Under the pieces are notes generated by a model. It made no database searches. It was not told where the DNA came from and saw only the letters and a list, made by a program, of their open reading frames with translations. Shown one piece after another: positions 1-8,442 of a DNA stretch of 15,370 nucleotides. Numbering within the stretch: position 1 is the first letter of the stretch; every line of letters begins with the position of its first letter. Origin of the DNA: Oscillospiraceae bacterium. Its GTDB lineage: Bacteria > Bacillota > Clostridia > Oscillospirales > Ruminococcaceae. Location: positions 1 through 15,370 of the forward strand of contig JARBTU010000058.1 in NCBI GenBank assembly GCA_029240015.1, written 5' to 3'. The position numbers and the translations under genes are program-made.

Positions 1-66
1 CTCGATTATATCAATAAACAGAAACAAAGTACTGTAAAAAAAATTAAAGTAAAATCTAGTAATTAA
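1..66 (+). CDS. C-terminal tail of an unidentified protein (5' end outside window)
   Basis: Reading from base 1 there is an open frame of 21 codons ending at TAA (64-66), giving a lysine-rich tail (LDYINKQKQSTVKKIKVKSS, then N). A terminator-like hairpin follows within 10 bases of the stop, on the right strand and at the right distance for a gene end. The stretch is too short to identify a family, and a frame this short could be open by chance. I infer a gene running into the window from the left. Confidence 0.35.
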   Translation, partial: LDYINKQKQSTVKKIKVKSSN

Positions 67-75
67 TTTATACCA

Positions 76-113
76 GAAAAAGACACTGTACAAGTTTTGT
101 ACAGTGTCTTTTC
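76..113 (+). terminator. Rho-independent terminator of the upstream + strand gene
   Basis: A perfect 13-bp inverted repeat (AGACACTGTACAA at 81-93, its complement at 97-109) with a 3-base loop is flanked by an A-run on the left and TCTTTT on the right. It directly follows the putative stop at 64-66. The flanking A and T runs mean it could also work on the - strand. Confidence 0.7.
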
Positions 114-212
114 ATTTTGCTCATAATTTTATTCTATATGAATCTACCGAGTTTACGATTTCCTCAATAATTTTACAATCTATTTAACGCTTCTATATAC
201 TCTTTAAATAAT

Positions 213-250
213 AAAAAAATACCCTCTACGTTTCCGTAGAGGGTATTTTT
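213..250 (-). terminator. Terminator behind tRNA-Leu (bidirectional shape)
   Basis: A perfect stem (ATACCCTCTACG at 219-230, complement at 235-246) has a 4-base loop. On the - strand it is followed by a run of seven T. It lies immediately 3' of the tRNA-Leu CCA end (252), so it ends that transcript. The T-run at 246-250 on the other strand makes it potentially bidirectional. Confidence 0.85.
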
Positions 251-251
251 A

Positions 252-336
252 TGGTGCGGATGAAGTGACTTGAACACTCACGTCTTGCAACACTAGAGCC
301 TAAATCTAGCGCGTCTGCCAATTCCGCCACATCCGC
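252..336 (-). tRNA. tRNA-Leu (anticodon UAG)
   Basis: On the - strand an 85-base class II tRNA can be folded by eye. The 7-bp acceptor stem is GCGGATG with CATCCGC, then discriminator A and an encoded CCA end. The D-arm has the usual tRNA-Leu sequence GGCGGAATTGGCAGACGC. The anticodon stem CTAGA/TCTAG closes the loop TTTAGGC, which places anticodon TAG at positions 34-36. A long variable arm follows, and the T-loop is TTCAAGT. It reads leucine CUA/CUN codons. It lies 37 bases downstream of ribF on the same strand but has its own promoter and terminator. Confidence 0.96.
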
Positions 337-348
337 AACTGCTCAATT

Positions 349-377
349 ATATTACCATATCATAAATAGAATGTCAA
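349..377 (-). promoter_or_regulatory. Sigma-A-type promoter for tRNA-Leu
   Basis: On the - strand, consensus -35 TTGACA (372-377) is followed by a 17-base spacer and -10 TAATAT (349-354) preceded by TGG (extended -10). The expected start is near 342, a few bases before the mature tRNA 5' end at 336. The -35 box contains the TGA stop codon of ribF, so promoter and coding end overlap. Confidence 0.75.
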
Positions 378-1306
378 CAGATATTTATCTTGTTTGTGCA
401 ATTGAACAATTGTTTGGCCATTTCAGCATCTTTTTTTATGTTTAATGATAACTCTTCAATCGTATCAAACTTTTTTTCGTCGCGTAAATATTTGGTGAAG
501 TACACTTGGACTTTTTTCCCATACAAATCTTCATTAAAATCCAATATGTGCGTTTCAGCTGAAGGAAGTCTTTCTCCCTCGATGGTCGGCTTAACACCCA
601 CGTTTGTAACTCCAAAAAATCTTCTCCCAAATACTTTGACCGTTGTTGCGTATACCCCATATTTCGGCACCAAGAACCCTTGTGGAAACTCTTGATTGAT
701 GGTAGGAAATCCGATAGAATTTCCCAACTGCATTCCTTTTTTCACTACAAAATCAATACAATAGTCGTAACCTAAAAGCTCATTTGCCCGACCCACTTGT
801 CCTTGCAAAATAAGATTCCTGATTCTTGTTGAACTAACCGGTTCCCCTTGGTCAACCAGCGCAGGAATAATACAGGTCTCTATCCCATATTTTTTTGCTT
901 CCTGAGATAGAAATTGAGCATCAGCCGATGCGTTTTTCCCAAAGTGGAAGTCGTATCCACAAACAACCACTCTCGCTTTCAATTTATCATGCAGAATATC
1001 TTTCACAAAACTCTTTGCGTCAAGCGGCATGATATCCTCAAATTTAGGGGTAATCACTTTTTCAACACCAAGCTCTTCAAAAAGTTGAAACTTCAGGCTG
1101 TCGCTTAAAATAGTTGCTTGGCTTATCTTTCTTTCGGGCTTCATAGAATGAACGCTGAAAGTAAATATCACAGGACAAAGCCCCTCGCTTTGATAAGATA
1201 CAGCTTTTTTAATTACTTCTCTATGCCCACGGTGAACTCCATCAAAAAGACCTAAGGCAACACAAGAGGGGCGTCCAATATCTTTTACCGTTGTATATAG
1301 TTCCAA
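374..1306 (-). CDS. ribF: Bifunctional riboflavin kinase / FAD synthetase
   Basis: This protein converts riboflavin to FMN and FMN to FAD in the cytoplasm. The 310-residue product is the usual family length. The N-terminal adenylyltransferase domain shows the nucleotidyltransferase motif GLFDGVHRGH (residues 19-28) and the later SSTRIR signature. The C-terminal flavokinase domain shows GNSIGFPTIN and the following VPKYGVYAT segment. The start is TTG at 1304-1306: AAGGAG lies 8 bases upstream and is built from the last codons and stop of truB (Lys-Glu-stop), so the two genes are only 5 bases apart and probably translationally coupled. It is the last protein gene of the rimP-infB operon here. 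In many Firmicutes rpsO follows ribF, but here a tRNA gene follows. Confidence 0.96.
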   Translation of the reverse strand: MELYTTVKDIGRPSCVALGLFDGVHRGHREVIKKAVSYQSEGLCPVIFTFSVHSMKPERKISQATILSDSLKFQLFEELGVEKVITPKFEDIMPLDAKSFVKDILHDKLKARVVVCGYDFHFGKNASADAQFLSQEAKKYGIETCIIPALVDQGEPVSSTRIRNLILQGQVGRANELLGYDYCIDFVVKKGMQLGNSIGFPTINQEFPQGFLVPKYGVYATTVKVFGRRFFGVTNVGVKPTIEGERLPSAETHILDFNEDLYGKKVQVYFTKYLRDEKKFDTIEELSLNIKKDAEMAKQLFNCTNKINIC

Positions 1307-1311
1307 AAGGA

Positions 1312-2226
1312 TTACTCCTTCCCAGAAAACATTTTTTCAATCCTCAATGCCATATCCTCACGATCAAGGCCTCCGAGTCCCATAAACTTGCCTTGATGGT
1401 CGAACACAGCGTGAAATCCATCTTTATCTTCATAATAAACACGGTTCAAATCAAGCCTGACTCCGTTCATAAACTTATGTGATTGAATCTCGTTCAAATT
1501 AATTTTAGGCAGTCCATCAAAAATTTTCTCAATCGGTAAGAGTACTCTTCTAAACGAATTGGTATCAGCAAGGTGCTGAGCCTGTTCAAGTGTAATGCAA
1601 TCTTCAAGCAAAAATGCTCCTGCACGCGTTCTGCATAGTTCCGTAAGAGTTGCCCCGACACCTAGTCTCTGTCCGATATCATGGCAAATTGTGCGAATAT
1701 ATGTACCTTTCGAGCAAGATACTTGGATTCTTGCTGTCTGCTGTTGCTCATCAAAAGATAAAAGTTCAAGCCCCAACACGTTTATTCTTCTTGAGGCACG
1801 TTCAATTTCGATCCCTTTTCTTGCAATATCATAAAGTCTTTGACCATTCACACGAACCGCTGAATACATCGGCGGCACTTGATCCTGTTCCCCTTTAAAT
1901 TCGTCCAGCACCTCTAATAATTGGTGCTGTTTGATGTTGCTTTCCTGTGTTGACAAAACATTTCCTGTAATATCCTGTGTATCGGTTGTCATGCCAAACC
2001 TGAAATCCGCGATATATTCCTTCGTATCATCAGGCATGATATCACAGGCGCGGGTCGCATACCCTACAAATATCGGCAAAACGCCCGTAGCCATCGGATC
2101 CAATGTTCCCGCATGACCAAGACGTTTTATTTTCATCATTCCACGCATTTTTGCAATAACATCAAAGGATGTAAAATCTTTTGGCTTGTTAACGCAAATT
2201 ATTCCATTCATTTCATTTTTGTCCAT
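1312..2226 (-). CDS. truB: tRNA pseudouridine(55) synthase TruB
   Basis: TruB isomerises U55 to pseudouridine in the T-loop of tRNAs. The 304-residue product begins with the family pattern NGIICVNKPKDFTSFDV. It carries the catalytic motif GHAGTLDPMATGVLP, in which Asp43 is the expected nucleophile. The conserved KGTYIRTI segment and a C-terminal PUA-like region are also present. The ATG at 2224-2226 has only a weak AGGA directly before it. A second in-frame ATG five codons downstream (Met6, before NGIICVNKP) matches the usual family start and is an alternative. The gene sits between nrnA (35 bases upstream) and ribF (5 bases downstream) in the operon. Confidence 0.96.
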   Translation of the reverse strand: MDKNEMNGIICVNKPKDFTSFDVIAKMRGMMKIKRLGHAGTLDPMATGVLPIFVGYATRACDIMPDDTKEYIADFRFGMTTDTQDITGNVLSTQESNIKQHQLLEVLDEFKGEQDQVPPMYSAVRVNGQRLYDIARKGIEIERASRRINVLGLELLSFDEQQQTARIQVSCSKGTYIRTICHDIGQRLGVGATLTELCRTRAGAFLLEDCITLEQAQHLADTNSFRRVLLPIEKIFDGLPKINLNEIQSHKFMNGVRLDLNRVYYEDKDGFHAVFDHQGKFMGLGGLDREDMALRIEKMFSGKE

Positions 2227-2261
2227 TCCTGCATCAGGTAAATTAAAAAATCCCTTTTATA

Positions 2262-3212
2262 TCAAACACCCAATGCAATTTTTACTTGATCTAATATTTC
2301 CTGCTTTGCCTGCAAATAACTCCCCTGCACGGTGCAGCCTGCGGCACGAAGATGACCTCCTCCGCCAAATGCCTGACAAATCTTAGAAGCATCTACCTGT
2401 TCAGATGTTCTCATGGACACACGATAGGTTCCGTCGGCTTTTTCTCTTAAAGTGACGCCCACGTCCACCCCTTCAATCTGTTTAGGAAGAGAGCTTACAC
2501 CATCCAAATCATCCTCTTCTGCCCCGCTCTTATGCAAAACATCAGAGGAAATGCAAATAATTGCACACCTGTTATCAAAAAAGAATTCCATTGTGCTTAA
2601 CACGCTTTGCTCTAAAACAATACGATTCTTTGTTTTAGTCTCAAACATGATCCTGTTAATCATTACATAATCTGCACCTAAATCAATCAATTTTGCGGCA
2701 ACATCGTGCGTTTTAGAAGTTGTATTTGAAAATTTAAAACAGCCTGTGTCAGTCGCGACGCCTGTGTAAAGACAATCAGCAATAAGCGGTGTAATTTTAG
2801 CACCCATGCCGGTAACCACATCAAACATCGCTTCACACGTTGCACTGGACTCTACTGCTAAATAGGTGTTTTTGGCATAAAAATTATTCGATCTGTGGTG
2901 GTCAATACATAAATCAACTTTATCTTTATAGGATTCTAATTCGCTTCCCAAAAGCTGAGCATCCGCAACATCTACTGCAACAATAAGCTGAGGATCCATT
3001 TCATCAAATTCGGCTTGGTCTGTAAAATAGCTGTATTTTTGCGGAATCGGGTCAGAGCATATCGCTCTGACGGTTTTCCCCATGCCTTTTAGCGCATAAA
3101 AAAGCCCGTACCCGCTTCCCAGCGTATCCCCGTCAGGATGGTGATGCATGAGTATAAGAATATGATTGCTTTGTTTTAACATCTCTATGGTTTTTAATAA
3201 ATCTATTTCCAC
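2262..3212 (-). CDS. nrnA: DHH-family bifunctional oligoribonuclease / pAp phosphatase NrnA
   Basis: NrnA-type enzymes degrade short RNA oligomers (nanoRNA) and dephosphorylate 3'-phosphoadenosine 5'-phosphate using Mn2+. The 316-residue product has the DHH domain metal ligands in HHPDGDTLGS (from residue 24), DVAD (about 81), and the DHH motif itself at residues 104-106. The DHHA1 substrate-binding motif GGGH is at about 284-287, followed by LRAAG. The start is GTG at 3210-3212, chosen because a strong GGAGG lies about 8 bases upstream. The gene begins 22 bases after rbfA. Its position between rbfA and truB is standard in Firmicutes. Biochemical specificity is inferred from the family. Confidence 0.94.
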   Translation of the reverse strand: MEIDLLKTIEMLKQSNHILILMHHHPDGDTLGSGYGLFYALKGMGKTVRAICSDPIPQKYSYFTDQAEFDEMDPQLIVAVDVADAQLLGSELESYKDKVDLCIDHHRSNNFYAKNTYLAVESSATCEAMFDVVTGMGAKITPLIADCLYTGVATDTGCFKFSNTTSKTHDVAAKLIDLGADYVMINRIMFETKTKNRIVLEQSVLSTMEFFFDNRCAIICISSDVLHKSGAEEDDLDGVSSLPKQIEGVDVGVTLREKADGTYRVSMRTSEQVDASKICQAFGGGGHLRAAGCTVQGSYLQAKQEILDQVKIALGV

Positions 3213-3234
3213 TATTTTTTCCTCCGTCTGAAAA

Positions 3235-3576
3235 CTAACTTAAATCCTCAATAATCCTGTTGATGTTTGCACCTTGTTCAATTGAATCATCCGCTATAAA
3301 TTTAAGCTCAGGACAGCGACGAAGGTGCAGACGGTTGGAAAGTTCTCTCTTGATAAATCCACTCGCACTTTCAAGTCCTTTGACGGCTTCTTTGGATTTA
3401 TCAAACCCTGCAATATCGCTGATATATAGCTTGCAGTGTGATAAATCGCCCGAAACATCCGCTTTTACGATAGACAGCATGGAGTCTTTGACGCGCGGAT
3501 CCTTCAGCTCTCTTATAATGGAATAAACTTCTCTCTTGATATCCTCACTCATTCGTGAAGCTTTAAAACCTGCCAT
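3235..3576 (-). CDS. rbfA: 30S ribosome-binding factor RbfA
   Basis: RbfA binds the 30S subunit and helps late maturation of the 16S rRNA 5' region. The 113-residue product is the usual length. It begins with the typical basic helix (FKASRMSEDIKREVYSII), followed by the conserved LKDPR patch and a short KH-like alpha/beta fold ending near SIEQGANINRII. The ATG at 3574-3576 has AGGAG about 11 bases upstream. The gene lies 45 bases behind infB, and the infB-rbfA linkage is widespread in bacteria. Confidence 0.96.
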   Translation of the reverse strand: MAGFKASRMSEDIKREVYSIIRELKDPRVKDSMLSIVKADVSGDLSHCKLYISDIAGFDKSKEAVKGLESASGFIKRELSNRLHLRRCPELKFIADDSIEQGANINRIIEDLS

Positions 3577-3621
3577 ATCCTAATCTCTCTCCTTTATATA
3601 TCTATATATCCCAAGTCCTTA

Positions 3622-6174
3622 TTAGTCTTCTCTATATTCTTCTATAATAAACGATTCCAAAATGTCACTTTCTTTAATATCGTTAAATTTATCAAGCCCG
3701 ATACCGCACTCATATCCTTGTGCAACCTCTTTGGCATCATCTTTAAAACGTTTTAAAGAATCAATTTTATCTTCTGCGATAACAATACCGTCACGAACCA
3801 CACGAATCAGTGCATTTCTTGCCACTTTCCCTTCCAGAACATAACAACCGGCAATGGTACCGACATTGGTAATTTTATAAACCAATCTAACCTCAGCGCG
3901 GCCCAATTGAACTTCACGGGTTTTTGGTTCCAACATGCCCTTCATCGCTTGCTTCACGTCATCAATCGCATCATAGATAACGCGGTAAAGTCTTAGTTCA
4001 ACATCATCCTGTTCTGCCATATCTCTTGCTACCGGGTCCGGACGAACGTTAAATCCAATGACAATAGCGTTGGATGTTTGTGCAAGCATGATATCGGATT
4101 TGGAAACAGCACCTACGCCGCCATGGATAACTTTTACTCTTACTTCTTCATTAGACAATTTTTCAAGCGATTGCTTGATTGCTTCAACAGAACCCTGTAC
4201 ATCGGCTTTTACAATAATGCCTAGTTCTTTTACGTCACCCTGTGCAATCTGACTGAACAGATTGTCGAGCGTAACCTTTTCATACGCTTTAAAGATTTCT
4301 TCTTTTTGGCTGTGCTTTCTTTGCCCAACAAGTTCACGGGCAAGTTTTTCGTTCTCAACTGCATTGAAAGTATCGCCCGCGGAAGGAACTTCATCAAGAC
4401 CTGTAATTTCGACAGGAGTAGAAGGTCCTGCTGTTTCAACGCTTCTTCCTCTGTCATCCACCATTGCACGGACTCTTCCTACAGTCGTCCCTGCAATAAT
4501 AACATCCCCTGTTTTTAGTGTACCGTTTTGAACAAGGAGTGTTGCAATCGGTCCTCTCCCCTTATCAAGTCTTCCTTCAATAACCGCGCCTTTTGCAAGA
4601 CGGTCAGGATTTGCCTTAAGCTCCTGCATATCCGAAACCAAAGCAACCATTTCTAAAAGCTTTTCGATTCCCTCACCTGTCTTCGCCGAAACAGGGCAAC
4701 AGATTACGTCACCGCCCCATTCTTCAGGAACCAATTCATGCTCTGTGAGCTCTTGTTTCACGCGCTCCGGATTTGCCCCCTGTTTATCCATCTTATTGAT
4801 TGCAACAACGATTTGAACTCCTGCTGCCTTTGCATGGTTGATGGCTTCCACTGTCTGAGGCATGATGCCGTCATCAGCGGCAACCACAAGGATGGCAACG
4901 TCGGTAATCGACGCACCGCGCGCCCTCATGGAAGTAAACGCTTCGTGTCCCGGTGTATCTAAGAAAGTGATTTTCTTGTCGCCCACATTCACTTTATAGG
5001 CACCGATATGCTGTGTGATTCCGCCCGCTTCGCTTTCGGTTACATTTGCATCTCTGATTTTGTCAAGCAAAGAAGTCTTTCCGTGGTCAACGTGGCCCAT
5101 AACGACAACAACCGGACTTCTTTCAACCAAATCGCCTGTTTCGTCTTCACTCACGTCAAAGAGTCTCTCTTCAATAGTAACAACAACCTCATGCTCCACT
5201 TTTGCGCCCAATTCTTCCGCAACAAGACTGGCGGTATCAAAGTCAATCACTTGATTTTGAGCTGCCATAACGCCAAGACCCATCAGCTTTTTAATAACTT
5301 CGCTGACAGTAACTTTTAACCTTTGCGCAAGTTCTGATACAATGATCTCATCAGGAATGCTCACTTTAAGCTGTTGTTTTCTTGCTCTTTCAAGTGCAAG
5401 GCGCTGAAGTTTTTGTGCCTCGGTCTCTTTTTTGGAGTACTGCTGTCTCGCTCTTTGTGCAGACTTTTGGGTAATCTTTTGTTTTTTGGTAAGATTATCC
5501 TTGTTCATGCGGTTGGCAGGAGCAATTTGCTCGTATCTCTCGTTGTATTTATCCAACTCTACATGAGAAGATCTGGTATCGACATGACGAACCGCTCCGC
5601 CCTGATTTGAGTTCTGGTTCTGTGTTACAGCAGGGATATTTGCATTCTGCTGTGGTTTAAGCTCCATCGTCTGCATCTTCGGGTGCGGCTTGTGCTGCTT
5701 CTGATTCTTATTGTTCTGCGGATTATTCGGTCTTTGGTTTGCATCAGGACCGCCGGCGTTTTGTGGCTGACCAGTCGCAGCAGGTTTTTGCTGTCTTGCA
5801 AAAGCATTTGGAGCAGCTGTTGAACTCCCCTCCTGTTTCCGATTGGGGTGATGCTGCATGGATCTATTCTGTTGTTGAGCCTGTGCAGGTCCGCCGCTTT
5901 GAGGCCTAGCTGCATTTTGAGGCTGGGCTTTTTGCTCTTTGACTTCAACCACAGCAGGTTTTTCCTTTTTAACGGCAGTAGCAAAATATTCGCTCAAATC
6001 TTTAACCTCATTTTGTTTTGTAAAATGGTCAAAAACAACATTCAACTCTTCCTGAGTCAAAGCTGTCATATGTTTTTTAGGTGTATCAAAGTGTTTGGAT
6101 AAAAGATCTATGATGTCTTTGCTTGGGACGTTTAAGTCTTTGGAAACTTCGTGTAACCGATATTTTATTGTCAT
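3622..6174 (-). CDS. infB: Translation initiation factor IF-2
   Basis: This GTPase brings fMet-tRNA to the 30S subunit and promotes subunit joining. The 850-residue product has an N-terminal IF2_N helical module (1-55) and a long low-complexity linker rich in Q, N, P and K (about 75-200). A basic helical stretch (220-270) and a second IF2_N module (about 270-325) follow. The G domain has G1 GHVDHGKT (360-367), G2 GGITQHIGAY (384-393), G3 DTPGH (406-410), G4 NKMD (460-463) and G5 SAK (496-498). Beta-barrel and C-terminal domains complete it. GGAGGA lies 9 bases before the ATG. The gene starts 20 bases after ylxQ and is complete. Confidence 0.98.
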   Translation of the reverse strand: MTIKYRLHEVSKDLNVPSKDIIDLLSKHFDTPKKHMTALTQEELNVVFDHFTKQNEVKDLSEYFATAVKKEKPAVVEVKEQKAQPQNAARPQSGGPAQAQQQNRSMQHHPNRKQEGSSTAAPNAFARQQKPAATGQPQNAGGPDANQRPNNPQNNKNQKQHKPHPKMQTMELKPQQNANIPAVTQNQNSNQGGAVRHVDTRSSHVELDKYNERYEQIAPANRMNKDNLTKKQKITQKSAQRARQQYSKKETEAQKLQRLALERARKQQLKVSIPDEIIVSELAQRLKVTVSEVIKKLMGLGVMAAQNQVIDFDTASLVAEELGAKVEHEVVVTIEERLFDVSEDETGDLVERSPVVVVMGHVDHGKTSLLDKIRDANVTESEAGGITQHIGAYKVNVGDKKITFLDTPGHEAFTSMRARGASITDVAILVVAADDGIMPQTVEAINHAKAAGVQIVVAINKMDKQGANPERVKQELTEHELVPEEWGGDVICCPVSAKTGEGIEKLLEMVALVSDMQELKANPDRLAKGAVIEGRLDKGRGPIATLLVQNGTLKTGDVIIAGTTVGRVRAMVDDRGRSVETAGPSTPVEITGLDEVPSAGDTFNAVENEKLARELVGQRKHSQKEEIFKAYEKVTLDNLFSQIAQGDVKELGIIVKADVQGSVEAIKQSLEKLSNEEVRVKVIHGGVGAVSKSDIMLAQTSNAIVIGFNVRPDPVARDMAEQDDVELRLYRVIYDAIDDVKQAMKGMLEPKTREVQLGRAEVRLVYKITNVGTIAGCYVLEGKVARNALIRVVRDGIVIAEDKIDSLKRFKDDAKEVAQGYECGIGLDKFNDIKESDILESFIIEEYRED

Positions 6175-6194
6175 ATATTATTTTCCTCCTATAC

Positions 6195-6500
6195 TTACAG
6201 GCTTTGCGTAATCAGTGCTGAAATCTTTTGTGCCAGACCGTTGTCTTCCACACAAAAAATGCCTGCCCTTTTCCCAATGCCATATGCGAATTCGTCTAAC
6301 GTTATATTTACCTGATACAAAGGTATATTGGTGTTAACAAGTAAAAAATCAACTTCTTTTTTCGTTTTGGGGGAGATATCTGATGCAATAAAGATTATCT
6401 TCGCTTTTTTAAGTGCAACAGATTCTTTCACTAAATCAAATCCGATAATCAGCTTTCCTGCTTTCTTGCATATACCCGCCATTGATAACAATTTATTCAT
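6195..6500 (-). CDS. ylxQ: L7Ae-family RNA-binding protein YlxQ
   Basis: This is a small L7Ae/L30e/S12e/Gadd45-fold protein of the YlxQ group, expected to bind kink-turn RNA. I chose the ATG at 6498-6500, which gives 101 residues beginning MNKLLSMAGICKKAGKLIIG, the usual family start. An upstream in-frame extension of 13 residues exists but overlaps rnpM deeply. The chosen ATG overlaps the rnpM stop (8 bases shared) and has GGAAAGAGAG about 10 bases upstream, so translation is probably coupled. The core KAKIIFIASDISPKTKKEV fits the L7Ae fold. It lies between rnpM and infB as in other Firmicutes. Its cellular role is not firmly established. Confidence 0.9.
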   Translation of the reverse strand: MNKLLSMAGICKKAGKLIIGFDLVKESVALKKAKIIFIASDISPKTKKEVDFLLVNTNIPLYQVNITLDEFAYGIGKRAGIFCVEDNGLAQKISALITQSL

Positions 6501-6762
6501 CGTCCAAAAGCTCTCTTTCCATGCTTTCATAAACTTCATCCGGGATCTTCATGGAAAAACTTCGTTCAATCTTTCTGGACTTTCTGGCAAGTTTTAAGCA
6601 TTCTGCATTTTTGCAGACATATGCGCCTCTTCCTGCTTTTTTCCCTGTCAAGTCAAGACTTACTTCGCCTTCTTTGTTCTTCACAACCCGAACCAGTTCG
6701 CGCTTTTGCTTCATCTCTCCGCAACCTGTGCACATACGCATAGGAAGTTTTTTCGTCTGCAT
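6493..6762 (-). CDS. rnpM: YlxR / RnpM family RNA-binding protein
   Basis: This is a small protein of the DUF448 (YlxR) family; B. subtilis YlxR has been described as an RNase P modulator and renamed RnpM. The chosen ATG at 6760-6762 gives 89 residues, with a good AGGGGTGA 5 bases upstream; a 20-residue longer frame with no such site was not used. The family signature MRMCTGCGEMKQKRELVRVV is at the N-terminus and GRGAYVC in the middle. Four cysteines (CTGC, then YVC and EC) could form a metal site, although this is not conserved in all homologues. It starts 25 bases after nusA and overlaps ylxQ. Confidence 0.92.
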   Translation of the reverse strand: MQTKKLPMRMCTGCGEMKQKRELVRVVKNKEGEVSLDLTGKKAGRGAYVCKNAECLKLARKSRKIERSFSMKIPDEVYESMERELLDDE

Positions 6763-6787
6763 AAAATTCACCCCTAAACTGTATTTT

Positions 6788-7834
6788 TTATCTATTGAAT
6801 CCGCTTTCCGGACGAATGTCAATTTTAAATCCGGTTAATCTTGCCGCAAGCTTTGCATTTTGACCTTTGTTGCCGATAGCCAATGAAAGCTGATGGTCGG
6901 GAACCCTTACCCTGGCTTGACGGTTTTCAGGATCAATGATTTGCACATCCACTACGTCTGATGGAGCAAGTGCTCTCTTTATAAACTCTTCCGGTTCCTC
7001 GCTGTATTTCACAACGTCGATTTTTTCACCTTTTAGTTCATTCACGATATTTGCCACACGAGCGCCTTTGGGACCGATACAGGAACCCACCGCGTCAACA
7101 TTCTCATCTTTTGCCCAAACGGCAATTTTGGAACGGGAACCGGGCTCACGTGCAATTGATTTTACTTCAACCGTTCCGTCGAAAATTTCGGGAACTTCAA
7201 TTTCAAATAATCTTTTTACTAAATCTTTATGGTTTCTGCTTACTTTTAATGTGCACCGTTTTTCGTTTGTAACTACATCCGAAACATATACTTTTATTTT
7301 TTCGCCTTCTACCAAGACTTCATTTGGAATTTGTTCGTTTTTAAATAACATCACTTCGTTTTTATCAATCTCTATGGTAGCATTCCCTGTCTTAGGCTCA
7401 ATCTTTAAGACGGTAGCCATCACGACCTCATGAAGCTTGCTGTTGAACTGTTCCAGCATTTGCTCTCTTTCCGCCTCTCTGATTCCCTGGCGGATAACAT
7501 GTTTGGCTGTCTGTGCGGCAATTCTTCCAAACTGCTTGGTTTCTAATTTTATCTCAACAGGACTCCCTACTCTTGCTCTCTTATTATATTTAAGAGCTTC
7601 GTCAATTAAAATCTCGTTGATCGGATCTTCAATTTCATCCACTACCATTTTGGAAACAGATACTTTAAATTTTCTTGATTCAGGATCGATTTCTACATTT
7701 ACAATATCAACACCGCTATGGTCCCTCTTTACTGCGATTCCGATAGCTGTTTGAATTTTCTCTAATAAATACTCCGCAGGAATCCCTTTTTCTTTCTCTA
7801 AAAGCTGTAACGCGTCAAAAAATTCGTTATTCAT
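6788..7834 (-). CDS. nusA: Transcription termination/antitermination factor NusA
   Basis: NusA binds RNA polymerase and nascent RNA and tunes pausing, termination and antitermination. The ATG at 7832-7834 gives 348 residues, with GGAGGT 8 bases upstream; a 13-residue upstream extension lacks a site and was rejected. Domains in order are an N-terminal RNAP-binding domain (1-125), S1 (about 135-200), KH1 with GPKG at 254-257, and KH2 with GNKG at 321-324. The protein ends directly after KH2 and lacks the C-terminal acidic repeats of proteobacterial NusA, which is normal for Firmicutes. It follows rimP after a 101-base gap that holds a small 6-bp hairpin at 7866-7881. Confidence 0.97.
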   Translation of the reverse strand: MNNEFFDALQLLEKEKGIPAEYLLEKIQTAIGIAVKRDHSGVDIVNVEIDPESRKFKVSVSKMVVDEIEDPINEILIDEALKYNKRARVGSPVEIKLETKQFGRIAAQTAKHVIRQGIREAEREQMLEQFNSKLHEVVMATVLKIEPKTGNATIEIDKNEVMLFKNEQIPNEVLVEGEKIKVYVSDVVTNEKRCTLKVSRNHKDLVKRLFEIEVPEIFDGTVEVKSIAREPGSRSKIAVWAKDENVDAVGSCIGPKGARVANIVNELKGEKIDVVKYSEEPEEFIKRALAPSDVVDVQIIDPENRQARVRVPDHQLSLAIGNKGQNAKLAARLTGFKIDIRPESGFNR

Positions 7835-7935
7835 TTTTCTAAACCTCCAATTCTCGGTGCGACTAAGATGCATTCATCTTTATAATTAATTCCCTTTCCT
7901 GTTCGTCGCCCGATAAACAAGTGGGAAGGTTTCAA

Positions 7936-8421
7936 TCAATCACTAAAACCGATATCGCTGTCATCATCAAGTTTTACATAAGCACACTCGTTTATTTCAA
8001 ACTGATGTTCGCCTGTTTCGTTTTGAATTGTTATCTTATTGTCTTTAAAATCTTTAAGGATGCCAAACACTTCACGTACATCATTAATAGGTCTTATCAG
8101 ACGGACTTTCACTTCCTGTCCGACGGAAGACTCAAAATGCCACGCTTTTTTAAGCGCTCTCCCCAGTCCAGGAGAAGATACTTCCAAATAATAACTTTGA
8201 TCGATAGGGTCGGTTTCGTCTAAAAGTTTCCCGACTGCACGGCTGACCGCTTCACAATCATCGAAACTAATTCCTTCTTCTTTGTCAATAATAATACGCA
8301 AAAACCACGAAGAGCCCTCTTTTTCAAATCGAACATCCCATAAAGCAAGTCCAAGCTCATCTGTTATCGGTTTTGCCAGTGCAGTAACGATCGATACGGT
8401 GTTTCCATCTTTTTTTGGCAA
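7936..8421 (-). CDS. rimP: Ribosome maturation factor RimP
   Basis: RimP is needed for maturation of the 30S subunit. The reading frame is open to 8457, but the best start is TTG at 8419-8421: GGAGTGA lies 6 bases upstream, and the resulting 161-residue protein has normal family length. The other upstream TTG (8455-8457) lies in the loop of a leader hairpin and has no ribosome binding site. Family features seen are the N-terminal IVTALAKPITDELGLALWDV segment, LRIIIDKEEGI, and the signature LEVSSPGLGRALKK, followed by a C-terminal SH3-like barrel. It is the first gene of the nusA-infB operon. Confidence 0.94.
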   Translation of the reverse strand: MPKKDGNTVSIVTALAKPITDELGLALWDVRFEKEGSSWFLRIIIDKEEGISFDDCEAVSRAVGKLLDETDPIDQSYYLEVSSPGLGRALKKAWHFESSVGQEVKVRLIRPINDVREVFGILKDFKDNKITIQNETGEHQFEINECAYVKLDDDSDIGFSD

Positions 8422-8442
8422 TAAAATCACTCCAACATAAAC

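Noticed and set aside
5625..5984. 119-codon alternative frame inside infB
   Set aside because: It arises from the low-complexity linker of IF-2 read in another frame and has no ribosome binding site.
6936..7433. Open + strand frame of 165 codons opposite nusA
   Set aside because: Ser/Thr/Phe-rich antisense translation of a conserved gene, with no start signal.
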